A stretch of 64,000 nt of DNA. Origin: Asterias rubens (Eukaryota; Echinodermata; Asteroidea; Forcipulatida; Asteriidae). The position numbers and the translations under genes are program-made. The notes under the pieces were generated by a model. It searched no databases and was not told the DNA's origin. It was given only the letters and a program-made list of their open reading frames with translations. Location of the stretch: NCBI RefSeq assembly GCF_902459465.1, contig NC_047078.1, positions 5,170,333 through 5,234,332 on the forward strand, in the 5' to 3' direction. Each line of letters opens with the position of its first letter. The first letter of the stretch is position 1. Positions 41,925-54,840 of this stretch are shown piece by piece.

Positions 41925-43150
41925 GTAATAAGGAACATTAGCTTGCATAGCGAAACAGCAACAAATAATAAATACGCGATCAATTTAAAGACACTGGACA
42001 CTATTGGTAACTGTCAAAGACCAGTCTTCTCCCTTGGTGTATCTCAACATAATGCACAAAATAACAAACCTGTGAAAATTTGAGCTCAATTGGTCGTCGA
42101 AGTAAGGTTTTATGCTAATAATTATTTTGAGTAATTACCAATAGTGTCCACTGCCTTTAACAATTATGTTAACAATGACAATTCCACGGAGCCCCTCAAA
42201 GGCACTGGACACCTTAATTGTCAAACACCAGTCTTCCCACTTGGTGTAGGCTACTCGACATAATTAGGCCTATGCATAAAAATAACAAATAAGTGAGAAT
42301 TTGAACTTAATTGGTCATCGAAGTTGCGAGAGAATAATGACAGAAAAAAAACACCCTTGCCGCACAAGTTGTGTGCTTTCAGATGCTTGAATTCAGCTAA
42401 GGTCTCGAATTACAAATTCAAATAATTTTAGTGAGAAATTGCTTCTTTCCGAAAAACGACGTTACTTCAGATGGAGCCGTTTCTCACAATGTTTTATACT
42501 ACTAACAGCTCTCCCTTGCCCGTTACCAAGTAAGTTGTTATGCTAACAATTTTTTTTAAGTAAATTATCATGTGTTTAATATTTAATTTAGGCCTATGTG
42601 TAAAGGAAGTTTCATTTAAAAAAAAATAAAAATACCATTAACAATGGCATACTGGTTTACACACACAATTCTGTCAGAATTTTTCTTTTCTTTTTCTTGT
42701 TGCCCCTCAAACTCGAATCAACTTTTAAGACAGTGGAGAAACAAGCTGACAACGGTCAGCACTGGAAGCGATTTTTAATCCCTACGACAGCTGTTAAGAC
42801 ACTGACACTATTGGTAATACTCAAAATAATTGTTCGCATAAAAACTTACTACAAGCAATGGAGAGCTGTTGATAATATGAAACATTGTGAGAAACGGTTC
42901 CCCTGAGGTAACGTAGTTTTCCACGAATTTGATTTAAAAACCCCAGGTTTAGATTTTGAGGTCATGAAATCAAGTGTCTGAAAGCACACAACTTCGTGTG
43001 ACAAGGGTGTTTTTTTCTTTCATAGTTATCTCGCACTTCGATGACCAATTGAGCTCAAATTTTCACAGGTTTGTTATTTTGTGCAAAATAAAATGTTGAG
43101 ATACACCAAGTGAGAAGACTGGTCTTTAAAAAGTGTCTAGTGTCTTTATG
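41555..43150. repeat. Cluster of FB-1 MITEs around the gene A tail exon
   Basis: There is a partial copy at about 41570-41687, an internally deleted copy at 41987-42161, and two nearly complete copies at about 42199-42560 and 42790-43150. The gene A last exon (41749-41924) lies between the first two. The deleted copy retains both ends and little else. Confidence 0.65.
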
Positions 43151-43800
43151 TTGTGTCATTTATAATCTTCTGTACTTTTACCTGGTTACCAATTCCTAAA
43201 CTAAAAGTCATACCATGTTTATTTGGCAGTGTGCCCACAGAGAATTACGGTGTTCGCAGCTCAGCGTGATCGATTATACGAAACTGTTCCTTGTGCCATT
43301 GAAAAATTGTTTGTTATTTCAACAGCAATTGATTTTCCATGTATTTTTGTCCGACTGTTTCGCAATTTTTGGTTAAAAAACACACAGGAAACACTTGTTT
43401 CGTGTTATTGTTACGTTTTCCTAATGCATGGTGGAAATAACTAGTTCAATGGTTATTGTGAACGAGTAACGGGAAAGTAACACAGGAAACGCACCTGGGA
43501 CGTGCGTAAACAAACATAATAAAACCGTAAAATAGGCAGCGCCTAACGACTTGTCAACAAGTCTACACGGAACCATGAAGCTCGTACAGGGTACCAGCTC
43601 TATGGTACCAGTATGTACACTTGTTGCGCACGCAGCAAACAGCCGTAGGTAAAACTTTGTGACGTAAGATGTGTTTTAGCCATAGAATATTGCTATGGTT
43701 GGGTTTTAGCTAGCCTTGTCCAAGGCTCTTTACGCAAGCACCGACCCGCTCTGACTTCACGAAATGCATAGATACTATACCGCACGGCACATACAGTACT
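43151..43800. other. No confident gene
   Basis: A short phase-1 frame after TTTATTTGGCAG (from 43230) contains DRLYETV and could be an alternative tail exon of gene A (see findings). Otherwise nothing is recognised. Confidence 0.3.
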
Positions 43801-43802
43801 TG

Positions 43803-43917
43803 ATACCGCGGGGTCGAAGCATGGCTTTCAAGGTATCAACGAGGTTACAAAACAAGGCCGGATCTCGTTTTGTAACCTCGTTGATACCTCGAAAGCCACG
43901 CTTTGACGCCGCGGTAT
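43803..43917. repeat. Hairpin with 51-bp arms
   Basis: The arms 43803-43853 and 43867-43917 are inverted copies with four mismatches and a 13-base loop. The outermost bases read ATACCGCGG and CCGCGGTAT. Confidence 0.85.
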
Positions 43918-43946
43918 TAAGAGTCGGTTCAGGTAAATAATTGACA

Positions 43947-45400
43947 TAGTTGCTCACGGTCAAAAAAAATTTTGTTATACTTTGTGGGTTGAAGGGCCCT
44001 GGGGTGCAAGTATAAAACAAAATTGCATTTTCAATTCTATATATAGCCCGTTGCCATGGTTACGGCTCATTTAGTTTTTTTGGCAATTTTTTGCCGATTT
44101 TAGGGTTTGAAAAACTGGTGTTTAGCTCATATTTACAACTCCACCCCACCAAAATGCAAAATTATTTCAAAAAAACTTTTATATCACTACAAAGTATCAT
44201 CCTTGGCCTTCCTTGAGAAAAAAAAATTATTGCTTTAAATATCACCCTTGTGCTATTTTTGCATCATGCATTACATTGTTACCCTATTTTTGGACCCCAA
44301 AATGTCAACTTGCCAGGGGTCTCAGAAAATTTTCCTTTCGGCTGTGATTAGGGCCAACTGTGGTCTTTCCATATCTGGTGTCAAAAACTTGGGCAATTGG
44401 ATCCTGTTGTGAAAGTACTGCCTCAAAACTAGACTTTTTTCCCCAAAACGTGAAAAATTACTTTTTAAGGGTCTTTTCACATAATATCGACATACGTGTC
44501 CACGGTAAAAAAAAAAGGAATATTTTTCTTAAACTTTGTGGATGGTACGGACTTGGGGTCCAAATAAACAACATTTACATTTCAAATCATAGTATTACAC
44601 ATTGCCATGGTAACAGTTTATTTGTGTTTAGGCCACTTTAGGCCGATTTTGGGCTCTGAAAAACTGTTTTTTTAGTTAATTATTTACAACTCCACCCCAC
44701 CAAAAAAACAAAAATATTTCATAAAACCTTTTACATCACTACAAAGTATCATCCTTGGCTTTACTTGAGACAAAAAATATTGCTATAAATTTCACCCTTG
44801 TGCTATTTTTAGAACGTGCATTAGAATATGTTTTTAGAACATGCAAAATCAACATTTTTACCATATTTTTTGCCCTCGAAATTTCATTTTTTCAGGGGTC
44901 TCAGAATATTTTCCTTTCGGTTTTGATCAGGGCCAAAATTTTTCTTTTTATTTCTGGTAAGAAAAACTTGGGCAAGTGTATCCTGATGTTAACAGTTGTG
45001 TCTCAAAAATAGACTTTTTTCCCCAAACAGAAAAATGCATTTTGAATTGTTTTTTCTTCATATTGAATTTCTAACATTAAAAAAGTAATAATTTTATCAA
45101 TCTTGCAGCTTTTCCTAAGCACTCTATAGGCTTAGTGGATTACCCAACATTGATCAGGAACTGTTGATGACATTAATTTTAGAATTTGCCCGGCCCAGCC
45201 CCAATCATATTTCTTGACATTGCATAAAACAATGTTTTGTGAATAGCGCCTCTTTTTTTAAAGTGTTCCCTTTCGGTTGTTATTGGTGTTTTCATGTCTT
45301 CTGGGTAGAAACACTGTGTTTATTGTATCCTGTTGTGACTGATCATGTCTTAAGTATAGTAATTTTTCCAAAAACAATGCATGCTTGTTAAAAATCTGGC
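43947..45400. repeat. Degenerate tandem repeat, period about 545 bp
   Basis: Two and a fraction copies share CATTGCCATGG/CGTTGCCATGG, TTACAACTCCACCCCACCAA, CTACAAAGTATCATCCTTGG, CAGGGGTCTCAGAA and AGACTTTTTTCCCCAAA. A third partial copy follows at about 45.25-45.40 kb. There is no coding sense. Confidence 0.6.
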
Positions 45401-46710
45401 ACTGTTTCCATGCCCTTTGAGTAATGAATACAAAGTTTATATTTAAACATAATGGTATCCAACCAAACCATAACCAATGCTTTGCCACTGAGAGTTCTTG
45501 ATTTGGCTACTTTACCTATTGTACATGATTCCCATTGCAAGTAGAGTGCGATGAGCATTCTTTACACGTTGTCTTTAATACAGGGCCTACTCTCCCTGGT
45601 CCCTGCCTGCTACCAAATGTAAAACTTTTCATAGAGATAGAGATCATAAACAATGTAGTTTCTGTGCTTGAGGCAGATGGTTTGGAGCATGCAATCATGT
45701 CCAACACAAATGTGGGAAATTAAAAAGCCCGCTTAAAAGTGTTGGAAAAGTTTGCCAAGATCTTATTAAAAACAATGATACTAACGATTTGCAAGATGAG
45801 CGTAAGAGATCATTTAAAAGGAACACGTTGCCTGGGATCGGTCAAGTTGGTCTTTGAAACGCGTTTGTAACCGCTTGTTATAAAATGCATGGTTAGAAAG
45901 ATTTTTTTGAGTGATACTTGTGTGGATCATTATATTCTACTTTTAAAATATCTTTCTAATCCTATGCATAAACGTTTACAAACGCTTTTCAAAGACCAGC
46001 TCGACCGATCCAAGGCAACGTGTTCCTTTAATGAAACAACATTGAAAGAAGTTGTAAATACTTGCACCTCCTCAACATAAATAAGTAAGTTGCATTTGCA
46101 GTGACAAAGTTTATTCAGGCTAGTTTGATTATTTTTTCCATTCACTATCTTACTAGTTCATAATTATTTTCTATGTCTCTGAGAACGATCAACAAAAAAC
46201 ATTGTCAAACATTACCTGCTGAATTGTTTATCACGTTAAATAAACCAACTCCTTTATTGTTTGCAACAGTACAATTGAAAGGAACCCCACCATGGATGGG
46301 GGAACTGCTTACAGAAGGCCAAAGCAGGTGAATGGCCATAGATTCTTTTGACACAGTACTTGCTCACTTTTGTTCTGATAGGGATAAAAATGTTTAGTTT
46401 GGTAGCGGGCAGGGGACCAAGAAGACTGTTATAAGGCCACGTATAGACAAGAATAGTAAAGAATGCTCATCGCACTACTTCTCTTCTTGCAATGTGAATC
46501 ATACCTGTACAACTACGTAAAGTAGTCATGACAAAACAAGAACTATTCTAAGATTTAGGTCATCAACAAGTCCTGATCAATGTTTGGTAATGCACTAAGC
46601 CTACAGAGTGCTTATGAAAAGCTGCCAGATTGATGGAATTATTACTAACTTCTTAATGTTATAAATTCAAAATGTAGCAAATGTTTCAAAATGCACTTCT
46701 CTATGTTTTC
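45060..46710. repeat. Imperfect large inverted repeat with a palindromic MITE at its centre
   Basis: The left arm (45060-45165 and 45488-45625) matches the right arm (46400-46710) in inverse, for example GTGCGATGAGCATTCTTTAC against GTAAAGAATGCTCATCGCAC. The central part contains a 215-bp palindromic MITE at 45816-46030 with arms AAAGGAACACGTTGCC and GGCAACGTGTTCCTTT. No transposase frame is visible. Confidence 0.65.
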
Positions 46711-49440
46711 GGGGAAAAGGGTTTAACAATCAAACACTTGTTTTTTAACAAGAGGTACTCTGAATCAAACTAATAAAACAAAACGCAATCAAATATAAAA
46801 GAAAAAAACAAAACAAAAACAGCCAAACGCTAAAAGAATGAATTCTTAAACAAACACAGACAATAAAACGTCAAATAGGGACGAATACTAACACAGTAAC
46901 AATAAAGAGAAATCATCAATCGGCTATCGTTGAAAACGAAAATCAAACTAACTATTACAAAATGTTGAGGGCGGTTGTCAAAGCTAAGGACAAAATGCAA
47001 ACCGTATCAGTCTCCTGAGCATTTAATCAACATCGACGACAAACTAAGGACTGACTGAAAATCATCGTTGGTGGCGTATGTACATGTACAGTTGTGACTA
47101 TTGTTGTAGGGCCGGGTATAGACGATGTGAACTGCGTCGTCACATGTTTACAAAAGAGCCACAGAGTTTGGACTTCCTGCAGGCACATTGTACCATAGAG
47201 TATGATTGTACCATACACAGATTTGAAGAAAATAGCAAATGTTATGTTTTATGGAGATTGCATTGTCTGATTTTTCTCAACTTTTGATATTAAGAAAGGG
47301 GGCACATCTTAAAACTGTACAGGTTGCTTTTGTAAATTTTGAATTTACGTGAAAATAATAAAAATTAATTTCCCCATAGCCTGTGTGTAGTATACCCCCT
47401 CCAGGAAACGCTTTAGAATGTATAAGGTCACCATGTATACAAAGGTAGCATGGTCTATTGCAAGGCTGTGATGTGATAACCATGGGAAATGGTTTAGTTC
47501 TGATAACACGAGACCATGACGAGACCAAGTGTGACGACCACTAAATGTGTTTTGATGCCATTGCAGATAATAAATATTATGTGACGATGTAACGCAGGAA
47601 ATAATGTTCTTGAAAGCTAATTCTCCACCAGAGTGAATATTGGGCAGAGCTTATATAGGATTTTGGTGGCGGGGGAACTCTAAATTTAGAAATGATATAA
47701 GATTGGTGACATCATCACCTAGATTCTGGAAGTGAGATGATGTAATGGTCAACGGGGGGGGGGGGGTATAAGTGGGTGGTCAGGAATGTTAGGGGGGGCT
47801 AATATCCCCGGGCTTACAGAGGATATGGGCCACCTGTTGAAGTGTGAACAACCATAGAGAAAGGACAATGGAACGATTTGAGAATTCTACTCTAGAGATA
47901 AAATATTGGGAAATCATTCTTACCCAGTGGCCTGGGAAAGTGCTATTGTTTTTTGTGTAAAGTTGGGGGTGAGACTTGTCATGATTTGTGCCACTTGTTG
48001 TGGATGTTTACAAATACTGCTGGGAATTCTTCCTCACATTAAATTTATCGGGGGAATGATATTGCGTTAATCATCAAAAAGAGCATTGGACTTTAAGTAG
48101 TAACAGATATTCATAAAGTCAATAATCTACGCAAATGAATTTTGTGCATGTAAAATGTATCACGATAAAAGTGACAAAATGGAATTGTGAGATCATCAAT
48201 CACAGTTTAAGAAGTCCAACCGAAGTTGTAAGGCAGTATACTTAAATTAATATGTAAAGGCATGGAATAGAATTAAAGTACATATTAAATGAATTTACAG
48301 AAGTATAGTGAAAATTACAATAACAGTTTTATAAATAGCAAACATTTATGGAAAGACAACTTTTAAGAAAAATTTTAAAAACATCGCAAAAAATTAATGT
48401 CACTTGGATCTTGCACAAGCTATATCAAGATTTCCAATGCATACGGGTAAGCTCCATTAAAGTTTTCCCGTGTTTTGTCTGAAAAAACTCGGAATGTATC
48501 CCCCTTCTTTTTCAGCTCGAGGGTGTTTTTATAATGACTTCCTTGTTGAACTATTTCTATCTCCATGGTTGAATCATATAGCTAGGGTTGAATCAACAAA
48601 CTGGATGAGCAGTAATCCTGCAGTCAGCAACGAACTGGCCGGTGGTTTTAACTTGTAGCATGGAGCAATAAACTAGATCTGGTTTATTGCTCCATGCTTG
48701 TAGGTTTTAACTCCTCAGTTTCAGATTTCAAAGCAATGTTAAACCATGGTAAAACCCACAAAATGTTTTCATGCACGAAGATTCAATTATAGATTAGAGT
48801 CCACTGTTTGGAAAAGGAGATAACAGGCAAGGCTGTATAACTCCGGCCTCTTTTTTTCACTGGATGTTTAGTCATTCCTCCTAATTATAAGGGTTACACA
48901 ACTGTGTCCAGACGTTCAGACAAAAGGTAGATCCATCTTCACTTATTATTTATAGTTCCATGTTGGAGTAGGATTTTGGTGTTTTGGATTATTAAAAAGA
49001 AGTGTTTTTTGATGACTTATTTGTGTAGTTCTCACGTTTTTGAGAGTTAACAAAAAAGGGAGTTAAAAGCGCATGTGTTATATATGCAGTATCTATTTAG
49101 TGATAATTTGTTCACTTTAGTTTAGTAACTTAATGTTTGTATTGCAGTTTTTACGTGAACCCATAGTGAACCTAGAGCGAACCTAGTGAATTCAGTGAAC
49201 TTAGTAAACCTATTGTCGTTGAACCTCTGCGAGTCCGACTACCGTACTACTACTATCTGACTATCACCAGATCACACACAGACATTACTACACCATACAT
49301 GCCATAATCAAAATTTAAAGTGCATCTTTTTGCGTAAAGTATTGACAGCCTGCAATCGCCTGAGGCTTGCTGTGTTTGTTCTTCAAACTAAAACTTAAAA
49401 CAAAATTACTCGGGGAATTTCAATAACATTGTCCTTGCAG
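46711..49440. other. Long stretch without a recognised gene
   Basis: AT-rich sequence with scattered short frames that look random. It contains a G run at about 47754-47766 and a perfect hairpin at 48657-48698 (17-bp stem AGCATGGAGCAATAAAC, 8-base loop). The upstream exons of pseudogene D should lie here but cannot be identified. Confidence 0.4.
48657..48698. repeat. Perfect 17-bp stem-loop
   Basis: The arms 48657-48673 and 48682-48698 are exact inverse copies around the loop TAGATCTG. There is no T run after it, and no gene adjoins it. Confidence 0.85.
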
Positions 49441-49889
49441 TTTCCAGCAAATCAAAACGGCCTAATAGGTTTCTCTGTATATTGACGATCAACTGTCATG
49501 AGAAGATAAAGATTCATCCGACACAGTTGAAGTGCTATCCGACACAGCTGAACTCAAACTGACATGCAGTGTAAAACATGCTAAGCCGGCTGTGAACATC
49601 AGTTGGTTCGTCTGGTTTCGAATTTTGAACAGACGGGTGGAAATTCCGTTTGAAAATGCTTCCTGCAATTCATCTGCAACAGGTGAGTCGTTCCATGGTA
49701 CATTTTCAGCTGTTGACCAGACCTAAGTACAGAAAACTGTCTGTTTTGAAATTCTTTTTTTAATGAAATGAGAAGTTGAAATGAAACGTTTTTTTTATTA
49801 TTCAGGCTGGTTTGACGCATAATAGTAAAAATAAAAAGGTTTAAGTAGGAGAAACGCATCCTTCGTGCTCAGGTGTCGTTTGAAAACCC

Positions 49890-50240
49890 CAGATTCTGCT
49901 ATGAAAAAAACTAAGGTACACTTATTGCCGGCGTCCCAGGGAATTCTGTCCGCCGGAGATTCGGTCTCCATACGGGAAATTAACATGGGCTGTAGGAGGA
50001 TGGTTCAAAAGAGGGCGCTATCAAACAAAAATTTGTACACATCTTGTCCCATGGGGGGACGGAATCTCCTGACACACCGGTGTGCCAGGGAATTTTGGCC
50101 GCCGGAGATTCGGTCCATCAATGGGAAATTAACATGACCTGTAGGAGGATGATTCAACAGAGGGCGCTATCAGAAGAAGTTTGTACACAGTGCGCCATAT
50201 TGGGGGACAGAATCACCCGGGGGGGGGGGGGGGGGGGGTG
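49890..50240. repeat. Tandem duplication of ~130-bp units ending in a G run
   Basis: Two to three units share GGGAATT(C/T)TG, CCGCCGGAGATTCGGTC, GGGAAATTAACATG and AGAGGGCGCTATCA. The last unit ends at a run of about 20 G (50219-50238). It lies in the intron of pseudogene D. Confidence 0.7.
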
Positions 50241-50337
50241 GTGGGCTAGGGCAGAATTTCCTGCCACGCCAGTGTCTCATGACTCCCGTAAGTTTCTTTT
50301 CAGTATCCAAAGCATTTTTAACAGCCTTATGGTGTTT

Positions 50338-50717
50338 TAAAGGGTCTATGTACTTTTTGTAGGAAAAAAAAACACAATGTCCACAGGTTTACACTAAACT
50401 TACACAGTTTGGAGATAATGATAGTAGAAAGCTTCCCTGAAAATATTACGTGCTGAGGTGCTGTAGTTGTTGAGTAATGAGTAAAACAATGTCATGAAAA
50501 TAATTTTCGCCTCACAGATCATGAGACGAAAATTATTTTAAGCATGTAAAACGTATTTTCATGACATTGTTGTACTCATTTCTCAAAAACTACAGCACCT
50601 CAGCAACTTATATGTTAAGGTACGCTTTCTACTATCATTATCTTCAAACGGTGTAAGTTTAATCTAAATCTGTGGACATGATGTTTTGTGCCACAAAAAA
50701 AGTACCCAAATCTTTGT
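50338..50717. repeat. FB-2 fold-back MITE
   Basis: The ends match the copies at 5.05 and 10.7 kb (GGTCTATGTACTTTTTGTAG, GATAATGATAGTAGAAAGC). The central inverted repeat is ATAATTTTCGCCTCA / TGAGACGAAAATTAT. It lies in the intron of pseudogene D. Confidence 0.65.
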
Positions 50718-51899
50718 AACCAAGCAGGTTTCAAAGTATTGTTAAAATTGAAATTTTATTATTTTTAATAATACTTGTATCCACTCTTAGATTGCTTCTT
50801 TGTGAGCGACACGTTTAACTCCAAGGTGACAGTAAAGACATCATTGGAAAGAAATAACTCTACATTTAAGTGTGTAGCAAAGAACAGTAGGCTTGAAGAC
50901 GTCAAGGTGACGATCATCAAAGCTAATAATGATATTGTGAGTGGTAGGTATTTTGAAGCATCGTCAGACAATAAGATGTAGTGTGTTCAAGCTTTGTGGG
51001 CTAATATGCCAGTGAAAAAGGGTTCAGTAATCCCAACAAAGGCAACCCAGTAAGCATCCACAGATTAATTTAAATGCCAAGCTGGTGACATCCAACTCTC
51101 AAACAAACATTGGTTGAAACCCACCAAGAACTTAAAGGCCTAGGGTGTCGTGTTGAGGATTGAATGAAGATTTAGTGGTATTTCTGGGACTGGAAAATTA
51201 ACATCTTCGGGTAAGTTCACATGAGTAGCTAACTTTGCTGCTAACTCCAAAAGCATTAGCAGCGAGAACTTCCGTTAAATTTTTCGGGTTTTGCGTGCCA
51301 TTCGGTGTGCCGCGTGCGCCTTAAGTTAGCTAAAGGCTATCGAACACCCAGTTGTAATCATCAAGATTTGTATCAGTATTTTCCTTTAGGGCCCTATTGA
51401 CATGTGCACTGTTTGCAGTTTTAATCGGGTGCATACAAAGTGTTGTAGTATTATATCCGCCATAAAAAATATGTCAACAAGGCTTAATGGTTTGCTTTGT
51501 GTGAGACACGACGACACGCTTGCCTCAACTTTACCCTGTTTTTGTTTACATGTTTTTAAATTTGTTGCCAGCAGACTACACAATTTACCTGGGGAGTGTT
51601 TATTTTCAAGGGCAAGAAACGGCTGAAGCTGGGGAACTGCAAGAAGGACATCCGCGAAAATGTGGCCCGTCTCAGGAACACTGAGCGCTATGGGATGTGG
51701 ACACACATTAACAATAACATGAAATGAAGTACATTTTTAACATTATTATTGTTCCTATTAAACTATTTTATCCCATGTTGTTCCGGTTCCCCTTGATTTT
51801 CTTTATGGAATAAACATAAAAATAAAGCCCATACATGCCCAATTGAAATGTAGCCCATCCAACAACCTTTAATTCTGAAAAGTTGTTTTTACATCATTA

Positions 51900-52267
51900 A
51901 ACGCAGTGGACACTATTGGTAATTAATCAAAATAATTATTAGCATAAAACTTTACTTGGTAACGAGTGGGCATAGGTTGACAGTAAACAATATGTGTGAA
52001 ATTGCTCTCTCTGAAGTAACGTTTGGTTTTCGAGAAAGAAGTAATTTTCCATATTTTTGATTTTGAGACCTCAGGTCTCAAAATCAAGCATCTGAAAGCC
52101 CACAACTTCGTGTGACAAGGGTGTTTTTTTCTTTCATTATTATCTCGCAACTTCGACAAACAATTGAGCTCAAATTTTCACAGGTTTGTTATTTTATGCA
52201 TATGTTGAGAAACACCAAGTAAGAAGACTGGTCTTTGACAGTTACCAATAGTGTCCACTGTCTTTAA
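51900..52267. repeat. FB-1 fold-back MITE
   Basis: Full-length, ends GTGGACACTATTGGTAATT and ACCAATAGTGTCCACTG, with the central core TTGAGACCTCAGGTCTCAA, which is itself a perfect palindrome. Confidence 0.75.
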
Positions 52268-53690
52268 TTAAATATAAATCTGTGATGACTTTTGGTTTTC
52301 TGTCAAACCTGTACAAATATGTCCATGGACATTGTTTACATAAAATATTGGATAGAAGGTTCAATGTTCAGTGTGCCTATATACAATCAAGTTTACACCA
52401 TGATATCCCACTAAAAACTAAACAGCGTTTTTTTTTTTTTTTTTAAGGTGAAACTAAATTTTCATTTTGAAAAACCAACAACTGAAACTTTGTGATGTTA
52501 TTTCTCTTCATGTAATAAATGTTCAAAAATAAACCACCTGTTGGCTTTTGCTGATGTTACCAAGACTCAAGATCATCCACTTCTAGATGCCTCGCCCGAT
52601 CGTCGCACACGTGTGTGTGTGTGTGTTTACCTCAGCTGTCATGTCTTTGACCCGTCGACCGTTGTGATTTTTAGCCCCCGCTCACGTCAGAGGGGTATTA
52701 CGTAATCATTATCATTCATAAGTAGCTTTTGACTCTCGGCTGAAAAAGCCGCGCGGCCGGGTGCATTTATGACTAGAATTATTTATTTCTAAATGCAAAT
52801 TTTGAGAGTAAAATGATTTTTAACCGGTATCTACGATGTCTATTTGGCCATAAAAAGGTAATAGTTGAAATATTGAGATCATCCTTTATTGACTGTTTAA
52901 CGACACAATTTCTGACCGTTCATGTTCATGTTCACGTTGCTCGCTGAACGTGCAGCTAAACCTCCCTATACATCCGCCAGGGCGCACGGCCCATTCGTTT
53001 GTACGTGTACAAATTCCCTGATAAAACATGTTGAGTCCAGACCAACACACTGCTTCAACAAATTTTGTAAATGGACCTATTAAAATGTCGTTTTTCTTCA
53101 GAACTTTGATAAATTTTATCATCCTTATCCCTGGAACCCTAGTCATATCGTACAAACTAGATAAAAACGGTAAATTGGTCCTACTCCTTAATTTCCTCTC
53201 ACTTATTTCACTTTAAGAAAGCTTTTTGCAAAGTTATTTTAGGGGTTTGTTGCGCAGGCCTGTTGTTACGTCCAGTTTGGTCAATTTTGTAGTAAAGACA
53301 AATTTCAAAAAATGTACCCGATTCAGCCGCATGAGGGCTCTTTTGTTAACTGACAACCAACGTGACAACCCGACGGGGCCGATTCCTAAGTAGGCTACAA
53401 ACGGATTTGGCAAAGATGTACATTCCGAGTCCTGACCAATACACTGCTCTCTAACAAATTTTGTGAATGGACTTAAGGAAACTTAATGTCGTTTTGCTTC
53501 ACAACATTGACCAATAATGCAAAGTTCTTGTTTACACCTTCAAAACAGCCGTTGACGTACATTACGTATAAGTTTCACAAACTTCCGTGATGGGGTATAA
53601 AACTGCAACACTACCTCCATGAACAGACTATTCTAAAACGGTTTCCATGTGCTCATTTGAGTTTAACTGGCAAAACTTGTATGAAAAGAA

Positions 53691-54245
53691 TCAGTAATGT
53701 ATACACTCTCTTCTAGCAATATTTCTGTGTGTATGCATGTACTGTGGCATCTGTATCCTCTTCGGAGTAGAATTGCTCTCTACCACGCTGAGTACCCCGG
53801 CTGATGAATTATCACCAGCGTCGGGTTTTAGGAGGTTGTTGATAAGCTGGTCAGTCGCAAGAGAGTCATCACTCGATGTGCATGCCCCTTGGTCTTCTGC
53901 TGACGTGGCTTGGTCGACCTTCTGTCGTTTCGCAGAGCTTGAACTCCCCAGCGAGGCGAACACTGTAGACTGTAGAATCTGCATTGCGTCTTCCATCGTT
54001 GTCATCTGCTCTTGTAGAGACCCAAACTCTTGTCAAGTAACCCCGGCGTTTGATGATTTGTTGGTCATTTTCTTTGGCTTCGGCTTTGCCTTTCCACCCG
54101 ATTGATTTCCACCGGAGGCAGAGATCGAAGTAGACGGGCCAACAGTTGACACCGTGCCGCTTAACTCAAAGTCCGAAGGGTCGTCGAGTAGACCAAGAAT
54201 ATCTGAAGATAGTTGTGTAGACATCGTCGAATTATACCCGGTCAC
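53691..54245 (-). pseudogene. Unrecognised Ser/Thr-rich open frame with one stop, TATA box upstream
   Basis: One minus-strand frame is open for 184 codons apart from a TGA near 54035. It begins at MSTQLSSDILGLLDDP or the Met just upstream, has a basic patch (KAKPKPKKMTNKSS) and a nuclear-signal-like SSSSAKRQKVD. A TATATAAG box lies about 60 bases upstream of the start at about 54278. The composition resembles the first product of some retroelements (gag-like or DIRS-type), but no family motif is seen. Two diverged direct copies of a sequence starting GAGTCC(A/T)GACCAA (53033 and 53428) lie downstream. Confidence 0.35.
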
Positions 54246-54309
54246 AAAAATGCACTAGGGTGTGGACCTTGGGGCTCACTTATATAGGGAGGGAGAGGAT
54301 TCCTTTTAA

Positions 54310-54840
54310 CAAAGACAGTTGTTATGTCCCATGATTAGGGGCAAGCTTTTGCTTAGTTACGTAAGAGAGAGTGAACACACATACAACAAGGTTCTGAATG
54401 GATGTGTATGGTTTGGCACAATGGTCAGGATTTGCTCATCTGGAGGTTGAATAAGCCATGATTTGACGTAGCAACTGTCTCTATAGTCTGAGGAATTCAA
54501 ATATAAGAGGTACATTGTGACTAAGCATATGTCATTGTACCATACTTTATTCAAATCTAACTCACAAAATGGTTTAATGTTACACTGGCTCACATCATGC
54601 ACCATTCTCTTTCTACACAAAACCCCTGACAAGAGCTGATCGAACGACCACACTCGCCCTCTCGTGGTGACGTCATGCACCTCGAGCCAGCCCCCAATAC
54701 AAGTGACCCGTTCCACAAGCAGGGCACTGGGGGCTGACCGGGGTGAGCCCCTGGAATGACGTCAAAGCTATTCGAACGTACCGGGGCAAACCGGGGTCGA
54801 CCCGGGGAAGCTAATCGAACGCACCCATTTGTTTCACAGA
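54310..54840. repeat. Third copy of the 23.2/26.1-kb paralogous block with MITE
   Basis: It shares GACAGTTGTTATGT, GCAAGCTT and CATACAACA with 26.1-26.3 kb. It ends in the same MITE (right end AGCTAATCGAACGCACCC at about 54809-54826); the MITE's left end is missing. Confidence 0.55.

Larger units (their letters stand above)
49441..50943 (+). pseudogene. Pseudogene D: broken single-Ig receptor exons, inverted relative of gene C
   Basis: Exon 49441-49682 starts after GTCCTTGCAG and exon 50791-50943 after ACTCTTAG; both end in usable donors. The second exon is exactly as long as its gene C counterpart (153 bases) and is open (CFFVSDTFNSKVTV ... FKCVAKNSRLED). In the first, two extra bases after CGGCCTAA shift the frame, and a TGA replaces the tyrosine codon shortly after. 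The later part is still clearly an Ig half-domain (TAELKLTC, VNISWFVW). No membrane exon is found downstream. G-rich tandem units (ATGGGAAATTAACATG, about 49970-50240) lie in its intron. Confidence 0.7.

Noticed and set aside
53028..53216. Plus-strand hydrophobic peptide (TLINFIILIPGTLVISY) as membrane exon of pseudogene D
   Set aside because: It lies in a diverged duplicated sequence whose second copy is not open, and it shows no similarity to the gene C membrane exon.
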